Part shown: positions 7,776 to 16,272 of the stretch, one piece after another
Layout: each line of letters begins with the position of its first letter
How positions within the stretch are numbered: the stretch's first letter is position 1
Origin: Desulfuromonas sp.
GTDB taxonomy: Bacteria; Desulfobacterota; Desulfuromonadia; Desulfuromonadales; Geothermobacteraceae
Assembly (NCBI GenBank): GCA_002868905.1
Contig: PKUA01000074.1
Location: 1-42,708, forward strand
Reading direction: 5' to 3'
DNA length: 42,708 nt
Translations under genes and position numbers: made by a program
Notes under the pieces: model-generated
What the model was told of the DNA's origin: nothing
Database searches by the model: none
Seen by the model: only the letters and a program-made list of their open reading frames with translations

Positions 7776-8525
7776 ATGCTGCGGACCTTATTTGATCGTG
7801 CGGCGCTCCCCTCCGAGCGTATCGTCTTCGTTCATGCGAGATTGCGCAATATACATGCGGCCACAAAAACATCCTATGCCCAGCTGACTGCCGAACTGAT
7901 CGACTGTCTCTGGGCCATTAGGCCAACGACCATTTTGGTACCGGCCTATACCATCAATACCTTCATGTTAGGGAGGGTATTCCACCGCTGCTTCTCACAC
8001 TCGGAAGTCGGCAGGTTTTCCGAGGAAGTGCGCGTAAGCGGTTCCTGCTGGAGATCACCGGATCCAATGTACAGTGTTCTCGATCTCGGTAACTATCTGC
8101 AGCAGCAGCCTCACATCTCGTATGCCAGGACCTTCGGCAGCGACTCGCTCTTCGAACATCTCCATCAGCAGGATGCGCTGATTATCAATGTTGACATAGA
8201 CGGCTTCCTTTCAACCCAGGTCCACTGCGTCGAGCTTAGCCATCAGGTCGACTATCGTTTCGAGAAAACATTCTCGGGTATTGTCTTTAATGATGAACAG
8301 AACTGGCACCGGGTCGATTACCAGGCCTTTGTTCGTAACATGAGAGAGGATTTCAGCCAATACCCGCCATATAATCGGCGGAGACGGACGGAGCATCTAA
8401 GAGCGCAGGCGGTTCTGCATACGACAAGCCTGGACGGTATTGAGCTTTCGTGGATAGGAGCACAGGATTTCCGACAGCAGATCGATACGGCCCTGAGCGG
8501 CAACCCCAGGTTTCTTGTCGATTAG
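7776..8525 (+). CDS. AAC(3)-like N-acyltransferase
   Basis: 249 aa. It matches the Antibiotic_NAT / aminoglycoside 3-N-acetyltransferase fold: ERIVFVHARLRNI near the start, LVPAYTINTFMLGRVF, SEVGRFSEEVR, and SPDPMYSVLDLGN. In resistance enzymes the last motif carries His before Pro; here it is Asp, which I associate with the AAC(3)-like enzymes of cell-surface and secondary-metabolite loci rather than with antibiotic resistance. It probably uses acetyl- or acyl-CoA to acylate an amine; the substrate is unknown. It sits 21 nt after the binding-protein gene, and its stop codon overlaps that of the convergent 516-aa gene by 3 nt. Confidence 0.75.
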   Translation: MLRTLFDRAALPSERIVFVHARLRNIHAATKTSYAQLTAELIDCLWAIRPTTILVPAYTINTFMLGRVFHRCFSHSEVGRFSEEVRVSGSCWRSPDPMYSVLDLGNYLQQQPHISYARTFGSDSLFEHLHQQDALIINVDIDGFLSTQVHCVELSHQVDYRFEKTFSGIVFNDEQNWHRVDYQAFVRNMREDFSQYPPYNRRRRTEHLRAQAVLHTTSLDGIELSWIGAQDFRQQIDTALSGNPRFLVD

Positions 8526-10072
8526 ATTTTCAGGGCGAGGATCTGGGGATGGTTGGAAGCACAGCACATCTTGACCAACTCCGGTGACTTGTCCAGGAGA
8601 AAGTTGTTGAGGATGGCGTTTTTCACGCGGATATTGCCGAGCAATTCAAAGTCAGAGGTGGAGAGACCTCCCGCAGCAAGTAATTCGACCATCCCAGCCT
8701 CACAGGCAGCACCTTCGCCTTCAGCAATCGCCAACGTCATACCAGCGACATAGTTCGCTGTCGGAACACCTTCAACCGAAGTCTTCCAGTCCTCGTAGCC
8801 TTTGGTTCTGCCCAGGGCCGCGGCCAACCTGGCCTGCATCCTGGGCAAATAGGTGGTCTGCCAAGGGCCACCGAAGCAGCGGATTCCGCGGGCAAATGCG
8901 AATTGCAAAAAGCAGAGGAACATACCGGGGAGGAGGCGCCTATCAGCCAATGCCTGTTCGAGTTCCTGTGCGGCAAACCGGAAACGGTGTGATTCCCCCT
9001 TCCAGTCCTTGCCGACCAGCCAGTCTGAACTGCCCTCCTCCTCAAGTTGCAGAGGGAAACGACGCCCTTGCGGATCCACCCCCCAGAAGAAGGTCGTTCC
9101 GCGGCCATTAGAACTATACCAGCAACCGCTCACGCTATCGAGATTATCAATGACCTGGTGTCGGAGTTCCTGGTCAAACAGAACTCTGTATGCCAGGGAA
9201 TTCTCATCATGCAGATCATGTTGCACCAGAAGATCACTGACAAGTGGCTCAATCTCCAGATAGACGACCCGTAATGGAGACGCCCCTTCGGATTTCCCAA
9301 GAACTTTCCGCCACAGTCGATCATTAAGCAGCGAAGCCTGATCCGAATAAGACTCCTGAGCAAGGACCTCGTCAGAGAGATAATCCTTTTTAAGGATATC
9401 CGTCAATCTCGCCGCCACATTACGCGACAGACTGCGTGTCTGATCGAGCTTTTCAACTCTCTCCATTGCCGCTGTTATCATCTTTCTGGTCATCGGTGGC
9501 GTAAAGCTGACCATGGTATGCTTAAGACGGTCAGGGAAAACACCGATCCTATGAGAACTCTGCTCGCGTGGATGGGGAAAGGCCGGGAGCAAAATCCCAC
9601 GCGGAAAGGTCGCGTTGTTCAAGGAAACTGACCCGAAAGAGAAAACCGGCACAACCGCTTCATGGCCAGGCGGCCTATCGGACTGACCAAGAAGCTCCGG
9701 CAGGGCATAAAGAACCGTGCCTTGGACATAGATGGGATGGTAGTCAACTCCATGATGATTTGCCGTCAAAACCACGGACTGACGTTCCAGCCTGGCCACC
9801 ATGGCATTGGCCAAGCCCGGTCCGAACAGCCGCTCCGTATGAATTGAAACCATCCTTACCAGGTCTTTACGACTCTGCAGAGGCTGGCTCCGGTTCACGG
9901 CAAAGTCTTGAACATACTGCTTTAAGCGCTTATCGCCCTGCTTCGTTAGAACATCGATGACACCCGCTTTAGGCCCCCCTAACGAGGCGACATATTCGCG
10001 AACGAAATGTTCCAGTGTCATCTCAGCATTCAATAAGGTGCCACTCATTTCCCCCCGCAATGCTTCACTCAT
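8522..10072 (-). CDS. Unrecognised 516-aa protein coupled to the sensor-MFS gene
   Basis: I do not recognise the family. It is soluble, with no signal peptide or membrane segment. Conserved-looking patches are SVVLTANHHGVDYHPIYVQG (about residues 135-154), VPVFSFGSVSLNNATFPRG, IGVFPDRLKHTMV, SGCWYSSNGRGTTFFWGVD and GGPWQTTYLPRMQ. The HHGxDYHP cluster and the later Cys/Trp/Gly-rich patches look like active-site loops, suggesting an enzyme, but no reaction can be assigned. Its ATG at 10072 overlaps the TGA of the upstream MFS gene (ATGA), so the two are translationally coupled and likely act together, for example as synthesis and export or import and use of one small molecule. Confidence 0.8.
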   Translation of the reverse strand: MSEALRGEMSGTLLNAEMTLEHFVREYVASLGGPKAGVIDVLTKQGDKRLKQYVQDFAVNRSQPLQSRKDLVRMVSIHTERLFGPGLANAMVARLERQSVVLTANHHGVDYHPIYVQGTVLYALPELLGQSDRPPGHEAVVPVFSFGSVSLNNATFPRGILLPAFPHPREQSSHRIGVFPDRLKHTMVSFTPPMTRKMITAAMERVEKLDQTRSLSRNVAARLTDILKKDYLSDEVLAQESYSDQASLLNDRLWRKVLGKSEGASPLRVVYLEIEPLVSDLLVQHDLHDENSLAYRVLFDQELRHQVIDNLDSVSGCWYSSNGRGTTFFWGVDPQGRRFPLQLEEEGSSDWLVGKDWKGESHRFRFAAQELEQALADRRLLPGMFLCFLQFAFARGIRCFGGPWQTTYLPRMQARLAAALGRTKGYEDWKTSVEGVPTANYVAGMTLAIAEGEGAACEAGMVELLAAGGLSTSDFELLGNIRVKNAILNNFLLDKSPELVKMCCASNHPQILALKI

Positions 10073-12498
10073 TGTACCCCCCCGGGGATAGCACTCTTCG
10101 TCTCAGAACGCCGAACCCCGGCCATGAATAACAACGTCATAACGATATAAACCACTCCAACGATTCCGACCGACTGACGGATATCATAATGGATAAGTAA
10201 AAGGCCAAGGAGGACCGGACCCAGAGTCTGCCCGAGCTTGTCAACCGATCGATAAACACCCATCACCTTCGACACGCCAAGTCTTTGAGAAATCGCCTGA
10301 TCAATCGTAAAAAGGTTGCGCGAGGCGCTGCTTACGCTGACGGAAACACCCAGGACCAGAACCGCGAAAACCACAGACCAGATTCCTTCAAAAAAATAAA
10401 AGGTCAGCATCCCGGCACTGCCGAGTATACCCCCCAAAGTGATGAAGATTTTCTTGTTTTCAAAACGGTCGACAAATTGGCTGATCTGAGGGGCAAGATA
10501 AACCATACACAGGCCATAAATCATAATAACCCGGCCTATAGTGGACTGGGATGTCCCTAATTGATTGAGGTAAATTGGACAAATATAGTAGAGAACACCC
10601 ACCATGCAGATGGAATATGGAATGACGCTGCATGAAAAAATAAGAATAATGTTGCGATCGAAAAAAAGCTTTAATAGATCCCTGCGGTTGAGATGTTCAT
10701 CGGCCCGTTCGTCACTGGGTTGCGATTTGAAGAACCCGCGCATGAATACCACGACAAAAACCAGGGCCAAAACCATTATCATCGCCGAAACGAAAAAAAC
10801 CTTTGAGTAGCCGATCCGCTCAGCCAGCATTCCTCCCATGGCACTGCCACAGATGATCCCGGAAAAGATCCCGGCAAAGACTCCGGACAGTCCCCTCGCA
10901 CGATACTTCTCCCCCGAGTTTGCAAGGATAAACCCTTGGGCAGACATCCAACAGAAACCGTAACCGAGCCCAGTCAAACCACGATAGACGATAAATTCAA
11001 GTGAACTCCCCGCGGCTCCCGACATCATGGTTCCCACAGTACTCAAGACAATGCCACAGACAAAAGGTTGGTGCCAACCGCGGCGGTCAATCCAGTATCC
11101 AACCGGGATCAGGGCGATCCCACCACAAAGCATTTCCACCGATATCGGCAGCCCGAGGACAAAGTTCTTCGAAAAGTTGAGGATCGGCTGGTAGATCTGC
11201 GTCATGTACAACGGAATGAATGAATAACAGAGCGTAGCAGCGTATACGTAGATAGCTATGGCCGGGCGAATCAACAGAAAGTCCCCGGAGATATCATTTT
11301 TAGTTTGAATAACGGCCTTTTTCATGACCGTAATGAACAAAAACACCATGAGTTCCATCATAAAGAGGAACGAAAGCGCGACCGTGGTCAGGTTGTCAAG
11401 CAGGATATCCTGAGTTTTGCTCCTGATCACATCCTCCGCGATCACAACTTTCAAAAACCCGGCGTTTGTCTGGTTCGAAACAATCGGCAAGGTCACATCG
11501 TATTGACCATCCTCGCTATCAAGCTCTTGCGACTCGGATGGATTCTTCTGGATTTTTTCATCAGAACCGAACAACTCACGCTTATCCGCATCAAGAATCC
11601 AGATACGGCGAACCTCCGGAAGGCCCTTGGAAGTCAGGGTCAGTTGTTTCTCGACATTGACCAGACCATCCAGTTGCAGACCCCTTTCAAGAAGGGTCTC
11701 CAGTTCATTTCTCAGAAAGCCAGATACCGTTTCAATCTTCTGCTTGGTTAAATCAAGGTAGCTTGCCTTGAACTGGCTGATATTATGAAAAGAATAGGTC
11801 AGTTGCGCGCACCCAACCGTTACGAATATGAGCAGATAGAGATGTTTCTTGGCTGGACGGCGCCCACCGGCAAATAAAAACTGGAAACCGATAAAAAGAA
11901 AAAGCGTGGCGGCAGCCGTCGTAAATGCCAGCGTGATGGAGCTTTCTCGAATAATTTCGGCACTTTTTCTTTCCAATAAATCCTGACCATAGCTTAATAT
12001 CAGATAACCAACGTGAGTCTTGGAACGCTTGCGCAAGGGGATGACTATATAGTGGGCGTCCTCTAACTCGACCTTGAGGGATGCCTCTTGCTTTTCAGCT
12101 TCAAAATCCCAGGCTAACAGCGGTTTTCCCAGGGTCTGGTTAACCCGCTCTTCCTTAAGACTGTAAAGAACCCGGCCGTCAAGAGTTGAAACGTCTACAT
12201 TCTTGAGATCTGGGTATTTAGAACGGATATCCTCCAGCATGGTTTCCGCGCCAATGAAACTCTCAAGACGCTTACCAAACCGCAGCGATCTCTCCATGTC
12301 CTTCTGCAACTCCACGCCAACCGCCTCGAACACCGCGTTGGCAGCATCAAGTTGCAATCCCTGGAACGTCAGCAGCGTCAACCCGCCGTTGATCAATTGA
12401 GCGCATATCAGCATCATCATCAACACCAGGAGAGCCCGGAGTCGCGATTTTCCCAAAAAAAGATCTTTATTTTCAGCAGAAGATTGTTCTAAACCCAT
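10069..12498 (-). CDS. Major facilitator transporter with two N-terminal extracytoplasmic sensor-like segments
   Basis: 809 aa, about twice the length of an ordinary MFS permease. TM1 is near residues 20-44, with a 140-residue extracytoplasmic segment at 46-185 (VDVSTLDGRVLYS, then AHYIVIPLRKRSKTHVGYLI) that reads like a CACHE/PAS-type sensor. TM2-TM3 lie near 186-237, a second such segment at 238-370 (IWILDADKRELFGSDE, YDVTLPIVSNQTNAGFLKVV), and TM4 near 371-393. Residues ~405-800 form a 12-helix MFS domain with the loop motif GYWIDRRGWHQP and YRGLTGLGYGFCW. It lies 43 nt downstream of the pentapeptide gene and overlaps the 516-aa gene by 4 nt, forming an operon. SD-like AAAGGA lies 9 nt before the ATG. 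The substrate is unknown; the fusion implies transport gated or modulated by an external ligand. Confidence 0.85.
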   Translation of the reverse strand: MGLEQSSAENKDLFLGKSRLRALLVLMMMLICAQLINGGLTLLTFQGLQLDAANAVFEAVGVELQKDMERSLRFGKRLESFIGAETMLEDIRSKYPDLKNVDVSTLDGRVLYSLKEERVNQTLGKPLLAWDFEAEKQEASLKVELEDAHYIVIPLRKRSKTHVGYLILSYGQDLLERKSAEIIRESSITLAFTTAAATLFLFIGFQFLFAGGRRPAKKHLYLLIFVTVGCAQLTYSFHNISQFKASYLDLTKQKIETVSGFLRNELETLLERGLQLDGLVNVEKQLTLTSKGLPEVRRIWILDADKRELFGSDEKIQKNPSESQELDSEDGQYDVTLPIVSNQTNAGFLKVVIAEDVIRSKTQDILLDNLTTVALSFLFMMELMVFLFITVMKKAVIQTKNDISGDFLLIRPAIAIYVYAATLCYSFIPLYMTQIYQPILNFSKNFVLGLPISVEMLCGGIALIPVGYWIDRRGWHQPFVCGIVLSTVGTMMSGAAGSSLEFIVYRGLTGLGYGFCWMSAQGFILANSGEKYRARGLSGVFAGIFSGIICGSAMGGMLAERIGYSKVFFVSAMIMVLALVFVVVFMRGFFKSQPSDERADEHLNRRDLLKLFFDRNIILIFSCSVIPYSICMVGVLYYICPIYLNQLGTSQSTIGRVIMIYGLCMVYLAPQISQFVDRFENKKIFITLGGILGSAGMLTFYFFEGIWSVVFAVLVLGVSVSVSSASRNLFTIDQAISQRLGVSKVMGVYRSVDKLGQTLGPVLLGLLLIHYDIRQSVGIVGVVYIVMTLLFMAGVRRSETKSAIPGGVQ

Positions 12499-12541
12499 AA
12501 ATCTGAATCCTTTGGGTAGAAAAGGAAAACGTCAGATGTTG

Positions 12542-13381
12542 TTACAAACGGTTGCCCTGATGAAGTTGGCGATCGCAAGCTCCCTGCTTTCCATTCGGCA
12601 AAATTGCTCCGCAGAAGTTGGCATCCAGCATTGGTGAACTGCTCATGCGGGCCTCACTCAGGTCCGCGCCGGAAAAATTGGCTTCCTTAAGAATCGCCCC
12701 GTAAATCCGTGCTTTGTAAAAGAGGGCACCGCTCAGATTCGCCTCCCGCAGGGATGCATAACTGAGGTCGACTTCAGAGAGGTTGGCATTTTGAAGGTTG
12801 GCGCGCGTCAGGTTGGCTTTAGACAGGTCGGCCCCGGACAGATCCGCTCCGGACAGATCGGCCCCTTCGAAATCGGCTTCGTGTAAATTTGCCTTTCTGA
12901 AGTTTACATATCGCAAATTGGCGCTTTTAAAACGCCCCTGGGAAGCAAACGACTGAGTCAGATTCGCCCCCATAAGGTTCGCCGTCGTCAGGTCGGCATA
13001 GGTCAATTCCGTCGCCTCGAGATCGGCTTCAACCAGTTGGGCAAAAAACAGGTTTGCACCACGCAAAGTTGCCCCATAGAGATTCGCCCTGGTCAGGTGG
13101 GCCTTTGCAAGGTTGCTTCTGGTGAGATCCGCACGTTTCAGGTTCACCAATGTCATCTGGGCACTTTCAAAATTGGCTTCCTGAAGATCACACTTCTCGA
13201 AACTGGCATTGAACAGATAAGCGCCCCTAAATTGTCCCTGGGCGAATTGCTGGTGGCTGAAGTCTTGATAGCGCAAATTAGCCATCGACAGATCTATCTC
13301 CCCAGGGACAACTTGCTCTTGGGCCCAACTTGAAAAAGGGGTAAGAGCCATCAACAACAGTCCAAAAATGACACGGCACAC
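12542..13381 (-). CDS. Exported pentapeptide-repeat protein
   Basis: 279 aa from the chosen start. A signal peptide (VCRVIFGLLLMALTPFSSWA|Q) is followed by about 40 uninterrupted pentapeptides of the A(D/N)Lxx type, for example ADLSGADLSGADLSKANLTR, expected to form a right-handed quadrilateral beta-helix. The C-terminal tail contains two Cys. The GTG at 13381 is preferred because GAGGGAGG lies 8 nt upstream; an in-frame GTG at 13390 overlaps that SD, and an ATG nearby is out of frame. It is the first gene of the pentapeptide/MFS/516-aa operon. Periplasmic pentapeptide proteins are usually uncharacterised, and no DNA-gyrase-type role can be inferred for an exported one. Confidence 0.85.
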   Translation of the reverse strand: MCRVIFGLLLMALTPFSSWAQEQVVPGEIDLSMANLRYQDFSHQQFAQGQFRGAYLFNASFEKCDLQEANFESAQMTLVNLKRADLTRSNLAKAHLTRANLYGATLRGANLFFAQLVEADLEATELTYADLTTANLMGANLTQSFASQGRFKSANLRYVNFRKANLHEADFEGADLSGADLSGADLSKANLTRANLQNANLSEVDLSYASLREANLSGALFYKARIYGAILKEANFSGADLSEARMSSSPMLDANFCGAILPNGKQGACDRQLHQGNRL

Positions 13382-13474
13382 GGCATGCACCTCCCTCGGT
13401 TATAAAGAAAGTCGATCACTATACGAAGCCTGTCCGACAAAAATCGCCGTCCATCCCCTCGCGCCGGAGTCACA

Positions 13475-13625
13475 CAATCGGCACGTAATCCCCGACAATG
13501 GCTGTTCGATTGTATGTGGTGGATGACTGGTACCCAACTCCGGCAGGGCTTGAACCAGTCATATCGCTTACCCGTGGTTCATTCAGCGATGAACGCCGAC
13601 TAACCCCTCGAGTCATTTGGTAAAG
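13475..13625 (-). pseudogene. Frame-shifted remnant of a second TPR-secretin gene (C-terminal tail)
   Basis: 13501-13561 aligns without gaps to 4372-4432 of the secretin gene at 46 of 61 bases, including 17 identical bases at the end. On the minus strand one frame gives RYDWFKPCRSWVPVIHHIQS against RYSDWFKPYPNWASMFHQLQ of the intact protein. The preceding part, in another frame, gives RRSSLNEPRVSD against GRSSSVDELQARYSD. The frames are broken by stops and a frameshift and the N-terminal ~550 codons are absent; the TAXI gene lies directly upstream. It is a decayed paralogue truncated by rearrangement. Confidence 0.75.
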
Positions 13626-13641
13626 ACGCAAAGTCCATCGA

Positions 13642-14616
13642 TCACTTATAGTCCCACCCTTGCTCTTCATAGTAACGTATCGCGCCCTCATGGAAGGGGA
13701 GAGACTTGTCTCTCTTAATAAAGGATCTGAATCGTGCAGATTTAATCGGGTTTAAGGCGCGGAATTTTGCGAAATTGCTATACATCGATTTCGTCAGGGT
13801 ATAGATTGCGTTCGCATTCACCCGCTCAGACGTCACCAGGATCACATTGACGCTAACGGTATTCACTTTATCATCATTGTTCGTGTATTGGCCTCCCGGG
13901 ATGGTCATAGCCCCCAGACCTGGAGAGACCTCTACCATCCTTTTGAGATCCTCCTTATCGATACTCAAGAATTTGCCGTTGCACTCTTGTGTCACTCGAT
14001 TGGTGAAGGCGGCTTCGAAGGAGATCGCCTCTATCATGACATCGACATCACCACGACAAAAAGCATCTTCAACTTCGCGGGTACCCGACTCCGAAACGAA
14101 AGAAAAGTCATCACGGGACCAACCCATTGCGGCGAAGAGGGTATCGGCAATCGCACGTTTCCCGGAGCCGGCATTGCCGATGTCGATCCTTAACCCGGCC
14201 AAATCGGCAATCCTTTCAATCGCCAACTCCTTGTTATAAATGACCAGCAAAGGCATTTCGTAGAGGTAGGTGACCAGTTTGAGGTCCGTCAATGGGTCCT
14301 CTCCGGCAAAAGGCCCGGTCGCATTGCGGGCCTCCTGAAGGAGGTTGGCATAGGACATGCCCATGTCAAGGTCCTCCGAATCAATTCCCTGCAGGTTGTT
14401 GACCGCAGCTCCCGTAGGATAGGGCAGGCAGCGGTAACCGTGCTCGAGGCGACCCTCGTTAAGCAAACGGCAAATCCCTAAACCCACTGGATGGAACAGA
14501 CCAGGCATCGTTCCGGTCCCGAGAGCTAAAAACTTGCTGGACTCGGCGGCCACAACGGGCGAGGATCCAAGGGAGAAAAGGAACAGGAGAACCAACAGAA
14601 GCGCGCGAACAAACAT
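13642..14616 (-). CDS. TAXI-family TRAP-type solute-binding protein
   Basis: 324 aa from the chosen start. The signal peptide MFVRALLLVLLFLFSLGSS runs to about residue 26 (VVAA|ESS). The TAXI signature is present: FLALGTGTMPGLFHPVGLGI at the mature N-terminus, then LDMGMSYANLLQEA, LPLLVIYNKELAIERIADLAG-like spacing (seen as MPLLVIYNKELAIERI), RIDIGNAGSGKRAIAD and GAMTIPGGQYTNN. TAXI proteins bind acidic or amino-acid ligands for TRAP transporters, but no DctM/DctQ gene is present here. The ATG at 14616 is chosen because the longer version starts at TTG and would put 17 residues before the signal peptide. It may be an orphan sensor protein or work with a distant transporter. Confidence 0.85.
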   Translation of the reverse strand: MFVRALLLVLLFLFSLGSSPVVAAESSKFLALGTGTMPGLFHPVGLGICRLLNEGRLEHGYRCLPYPTGAAVNNLQGIDSEDLDMGMSYANLLQEARNATGPFAGEDPLTDLKLVTYLYEMPLLVIYNKELAIERIADLAGLRIDIGNAGSGKRAIADTLFAAMGWSRDDFSFVSESGTREVEDAFCRGDVDVMIEAISFEAAFTNRVTQECNGKFLSIDKEDLKRMVEVSPGLGAMTIPGGQYTNNDDKVNTVSVNVILVTSERVNANAIYTLTKSMYSNFAKFRALNPIKSARFRSFIKRDKSLPFHEGAIRYYEEQGWDYK

Positions 14617-14666
14617 AAAGTGTCCGTTTCCAGAGGGGTTAACGATACGGAAATCCGCATGATGCA

Positions 14667-14947
14667 AGGATGTCTTGCACTCAAGAAACTATTCCTCAAT
14701 CCAATTACGCAAGATAACATCGTTTTGAATAAAACTACAGTTGTTTATACGTTTTCAACCGGACAAGGGAGACCTCTCCCCTGAATCCATTGACAGCCCC
14801 TCACTTTAATGGTAAACGAAAAAAATACTATAAACCAAATTATGCTGAAATTTTGGCATTTTTCGACTGCGGATAACACATGAACGAAATGACGATTGCC
14901 GCACCCTTGATGACATAACGTCCTATCTCCCCCAGGAAAGATGACAC
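14667..14947. other. Divergent intergenic region with candidate promoter
   Basis: This holds the start regions of the TAXI gene and of the repeat protein at 14948. A consensus -35 TTGACA is at 14790-14795, with a weak TAAACG at 14813-14818. The hairpin GGGAGACCTCTCCC is at 14767-14780. No gene was seen. Confidence 0.3.
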
Positions 14948-15388
14948 ATGAATCTGATTTCCGGAACAAGCAACAAGCTCTTCGGAAAAACAATCGTGAT
15001 AGCCGGTCTTACCATGATATTAGCCTTGACGGCGACCAACGGTCTTGCCGAAGATTTTGAATGGGCTGTCGATCAGATCAGCAAAAACCAAGTCCCAATG
15101 AATCTCATAAACACCCTGGTGATGTTGGACGGAACCGATCAACGGGTAGGATTTGGTTTGTGCGTGATGGCAGGGAATAAGCCAACGGTTTGCGACAAAA
15201 ACGGTTCCGTCGGTTACGGCATGTGCGTGGCCTCAGGGAATGACCCGGTCCATTGCGACAGAAAAGGTTCCGTTGGCTATGGCATCTGCGTGACCGTAGG
15301 GGTCGAACCACGCTTTTGCGATCGGAAAGGTTCCGTTGGTTACGGAATGTGCATATCCGCGGGGAATGACCCGAAGTCCTGCTATTAG
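14948..15388 (+). CDS. Small exported protein with four 21-residue Cys-pair repeats
   Basis: 146 aa. The signal peptide ends near residue 34 (TATNGLA|EDF). After a 30-residue spacer come tandem repeats at 66-86, 87-107, 108-128 and a shortened 129-146, with consensus SVGYGMCVxxGNDPxxCDRKG. Each repeat carries two Cys (72/82, 93/103, 114/124, 135/145), all eight Cys of the protein. The spacing alternates CX9C and CX10C. The even number in an exported protein suggests disulfides within or between repeats; metal binding is an alternative. The 63-bp unit is also visible in the DNA (15143-15385), so the array grew by tandem duplication. I do not recognise the family. It is followed by a strong bidirectional terminator shared with the convergent gene. 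Confidence 0.8.
   Translation: MNLISGTSNKLFGKTIVIAGLTMILALTATNGLAEDFEWAVDQISKNQVPMNLINTLVMLDGTDQRVGFGLCVMAGNKPTVCDKNGSVGYGMCVASGNDPVHCDRKGSVGYGICVTVGVEPRFCDRKGSVGYGMCISAGNDPKSCY
15143..15385 (+). repeat. 63-bp tandem repeat array inside the Cys-repeat gene
   Basis: Three full units (15143-15205, 15206-15268, 15269-15331) and a partial fourth (15332-15385). The segment ggttccgt(c/t)ggttacgg recurs at each unit junction. The array keeps frame and encodes the 21-residue repeats. Confidence 0.8.
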
Positions 15389-15538
15389 CAAGAAAAGTCT
15401 AATCCGCGCATTTTCCAAGCGTTACTGAAAGGGGAATAGCGAAGATTGCGGGGGGGGCTTCACATAACCAGCCCCTCGAAATGTTTTCAGCGATAAAGCG
15501 AGGAAGTGTTATAGAACCGGGGTGCTAAAGAACAGAAC

Positions 15539-15581
15539 AACGAACCCCCAGCCTTCCGGAAGAAGACTGGGGGTTCGTTTT
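15539..15581. terminator. Bidirectional intrinsic terminator
   Basis: AACGAACCCCCAG (15539-15551) and CTGGGGGTTCGTT (15567-15579) form a perfect 13-bp stem with a 15-nt loop, located between the convergent genes ending at 15388 and 15605. T-runs on either side are short. Confidence 0.85.
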
Positions 15582-15604
15582 GGTTCAATTGGTTTTAGAA
15601 ATGC

Positions 15605-16192
15605 TTATTTAATCATAAAATGAAACCATTCCTTCTGTGGATCGAGGACCTTGTCAGCTACGTACATCTTGTAGCCTTCCGTTTTGCCATTCATCTCAAC
15701 GTGGACTCTGATTTGGCTGTTCTTCACTTCCGCGTGTAATGCGTCGTAGCCGCAGTTGGTTTTTAACTCAAAATTTTGACATTGTGATGATGAATATTTC
15801 CCCTTGGAAATAATGACTTCCTTATCAGCCCACTTATTATTTTCCCAGACGCGGTGGCCTACTTCTTCCGCGGCACCGCAGATAGCAACATTCCAAGTCA
15901 CCGGCTCTTTACCGCAGCCTAAATCAGTGGCAAACATGACATCAATAACCTTGGGGTTGGCAGAGTCACGACGCATGGCAACGCCTTTGATTTCCCGGTT
16001 TCCTTTGAGGTAGGATCTGAACGCAGGATGATCCGGATCATATTTCTTCTTTGCAAACTCATCTGGTGTATCTTCTGTCATCTTGCACATGTTTCCCTTA
16101 TTGTTGCAGTCTGCAACCTGACCAGCAAAAGCCAACCCGCCAAAGACCAACAACATCCCAATCAACAGTACCGTAATCTTCGTTCCCTTCAT
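15605..16192 (-). CDS. Exported Cys-containing protein of unknown function
   Basis: 195 aa from the chosen start. A signal peptide (MKGTKITVLLIGMLLVFGG, cleaved after LAFA near residue 23) precedes a mature protein beginning GQVADCNNKGNMCKM. Other Cys occur in DLGCGKEPVTWNVAICGAA, SSSQCQNF and KTNCGYDA, suggesting disulfides in the periplasm or outside. No family is recognised. The start is set by the SD: AGGAGG ends only 1 nt before the first in-frame ATG (16198) but 7 nt before the second (16192), so 16192 is used. A structured leader with a terminator-like hairpin lies upstream. It shares a terminator with the Cys-repeat gene. Confidence 0.78.
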   Translation of the reverse strand: MKGTKITVLLIGMLLVFGGLAFAGQVADCNNKGNMCKMTEDTPDEFAKKKYDPDHPAFRSYLKGNREIKGVAMRRDSANPKVIDVMFATDLGCGKEPVTWNVAICGAAEEVGHRVWENNKWADKEVIISKGKYSSSQCQNFELKTNCGYDALHAEVKNSQIRVHVEMNGKTEGYKMYVADKVLDPQKEWFHFMIK

Positions 16193-16272
16193 TGTCATAC
16201 CTCCTCATTCATTGGATTGTGGGCATGATTGCCCCGAACTTGTTGGAATTAGTTATAGCTTGGTTTTCCTGT

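Noticed and set aside
13626-13640. GACGCAAAG string resembling a c-di-GMP-I core
   Set aside because: It has no CAAACC partner, no P2/P3 stems and no terminator; it lies next to the secretin remnant and is a chance match.
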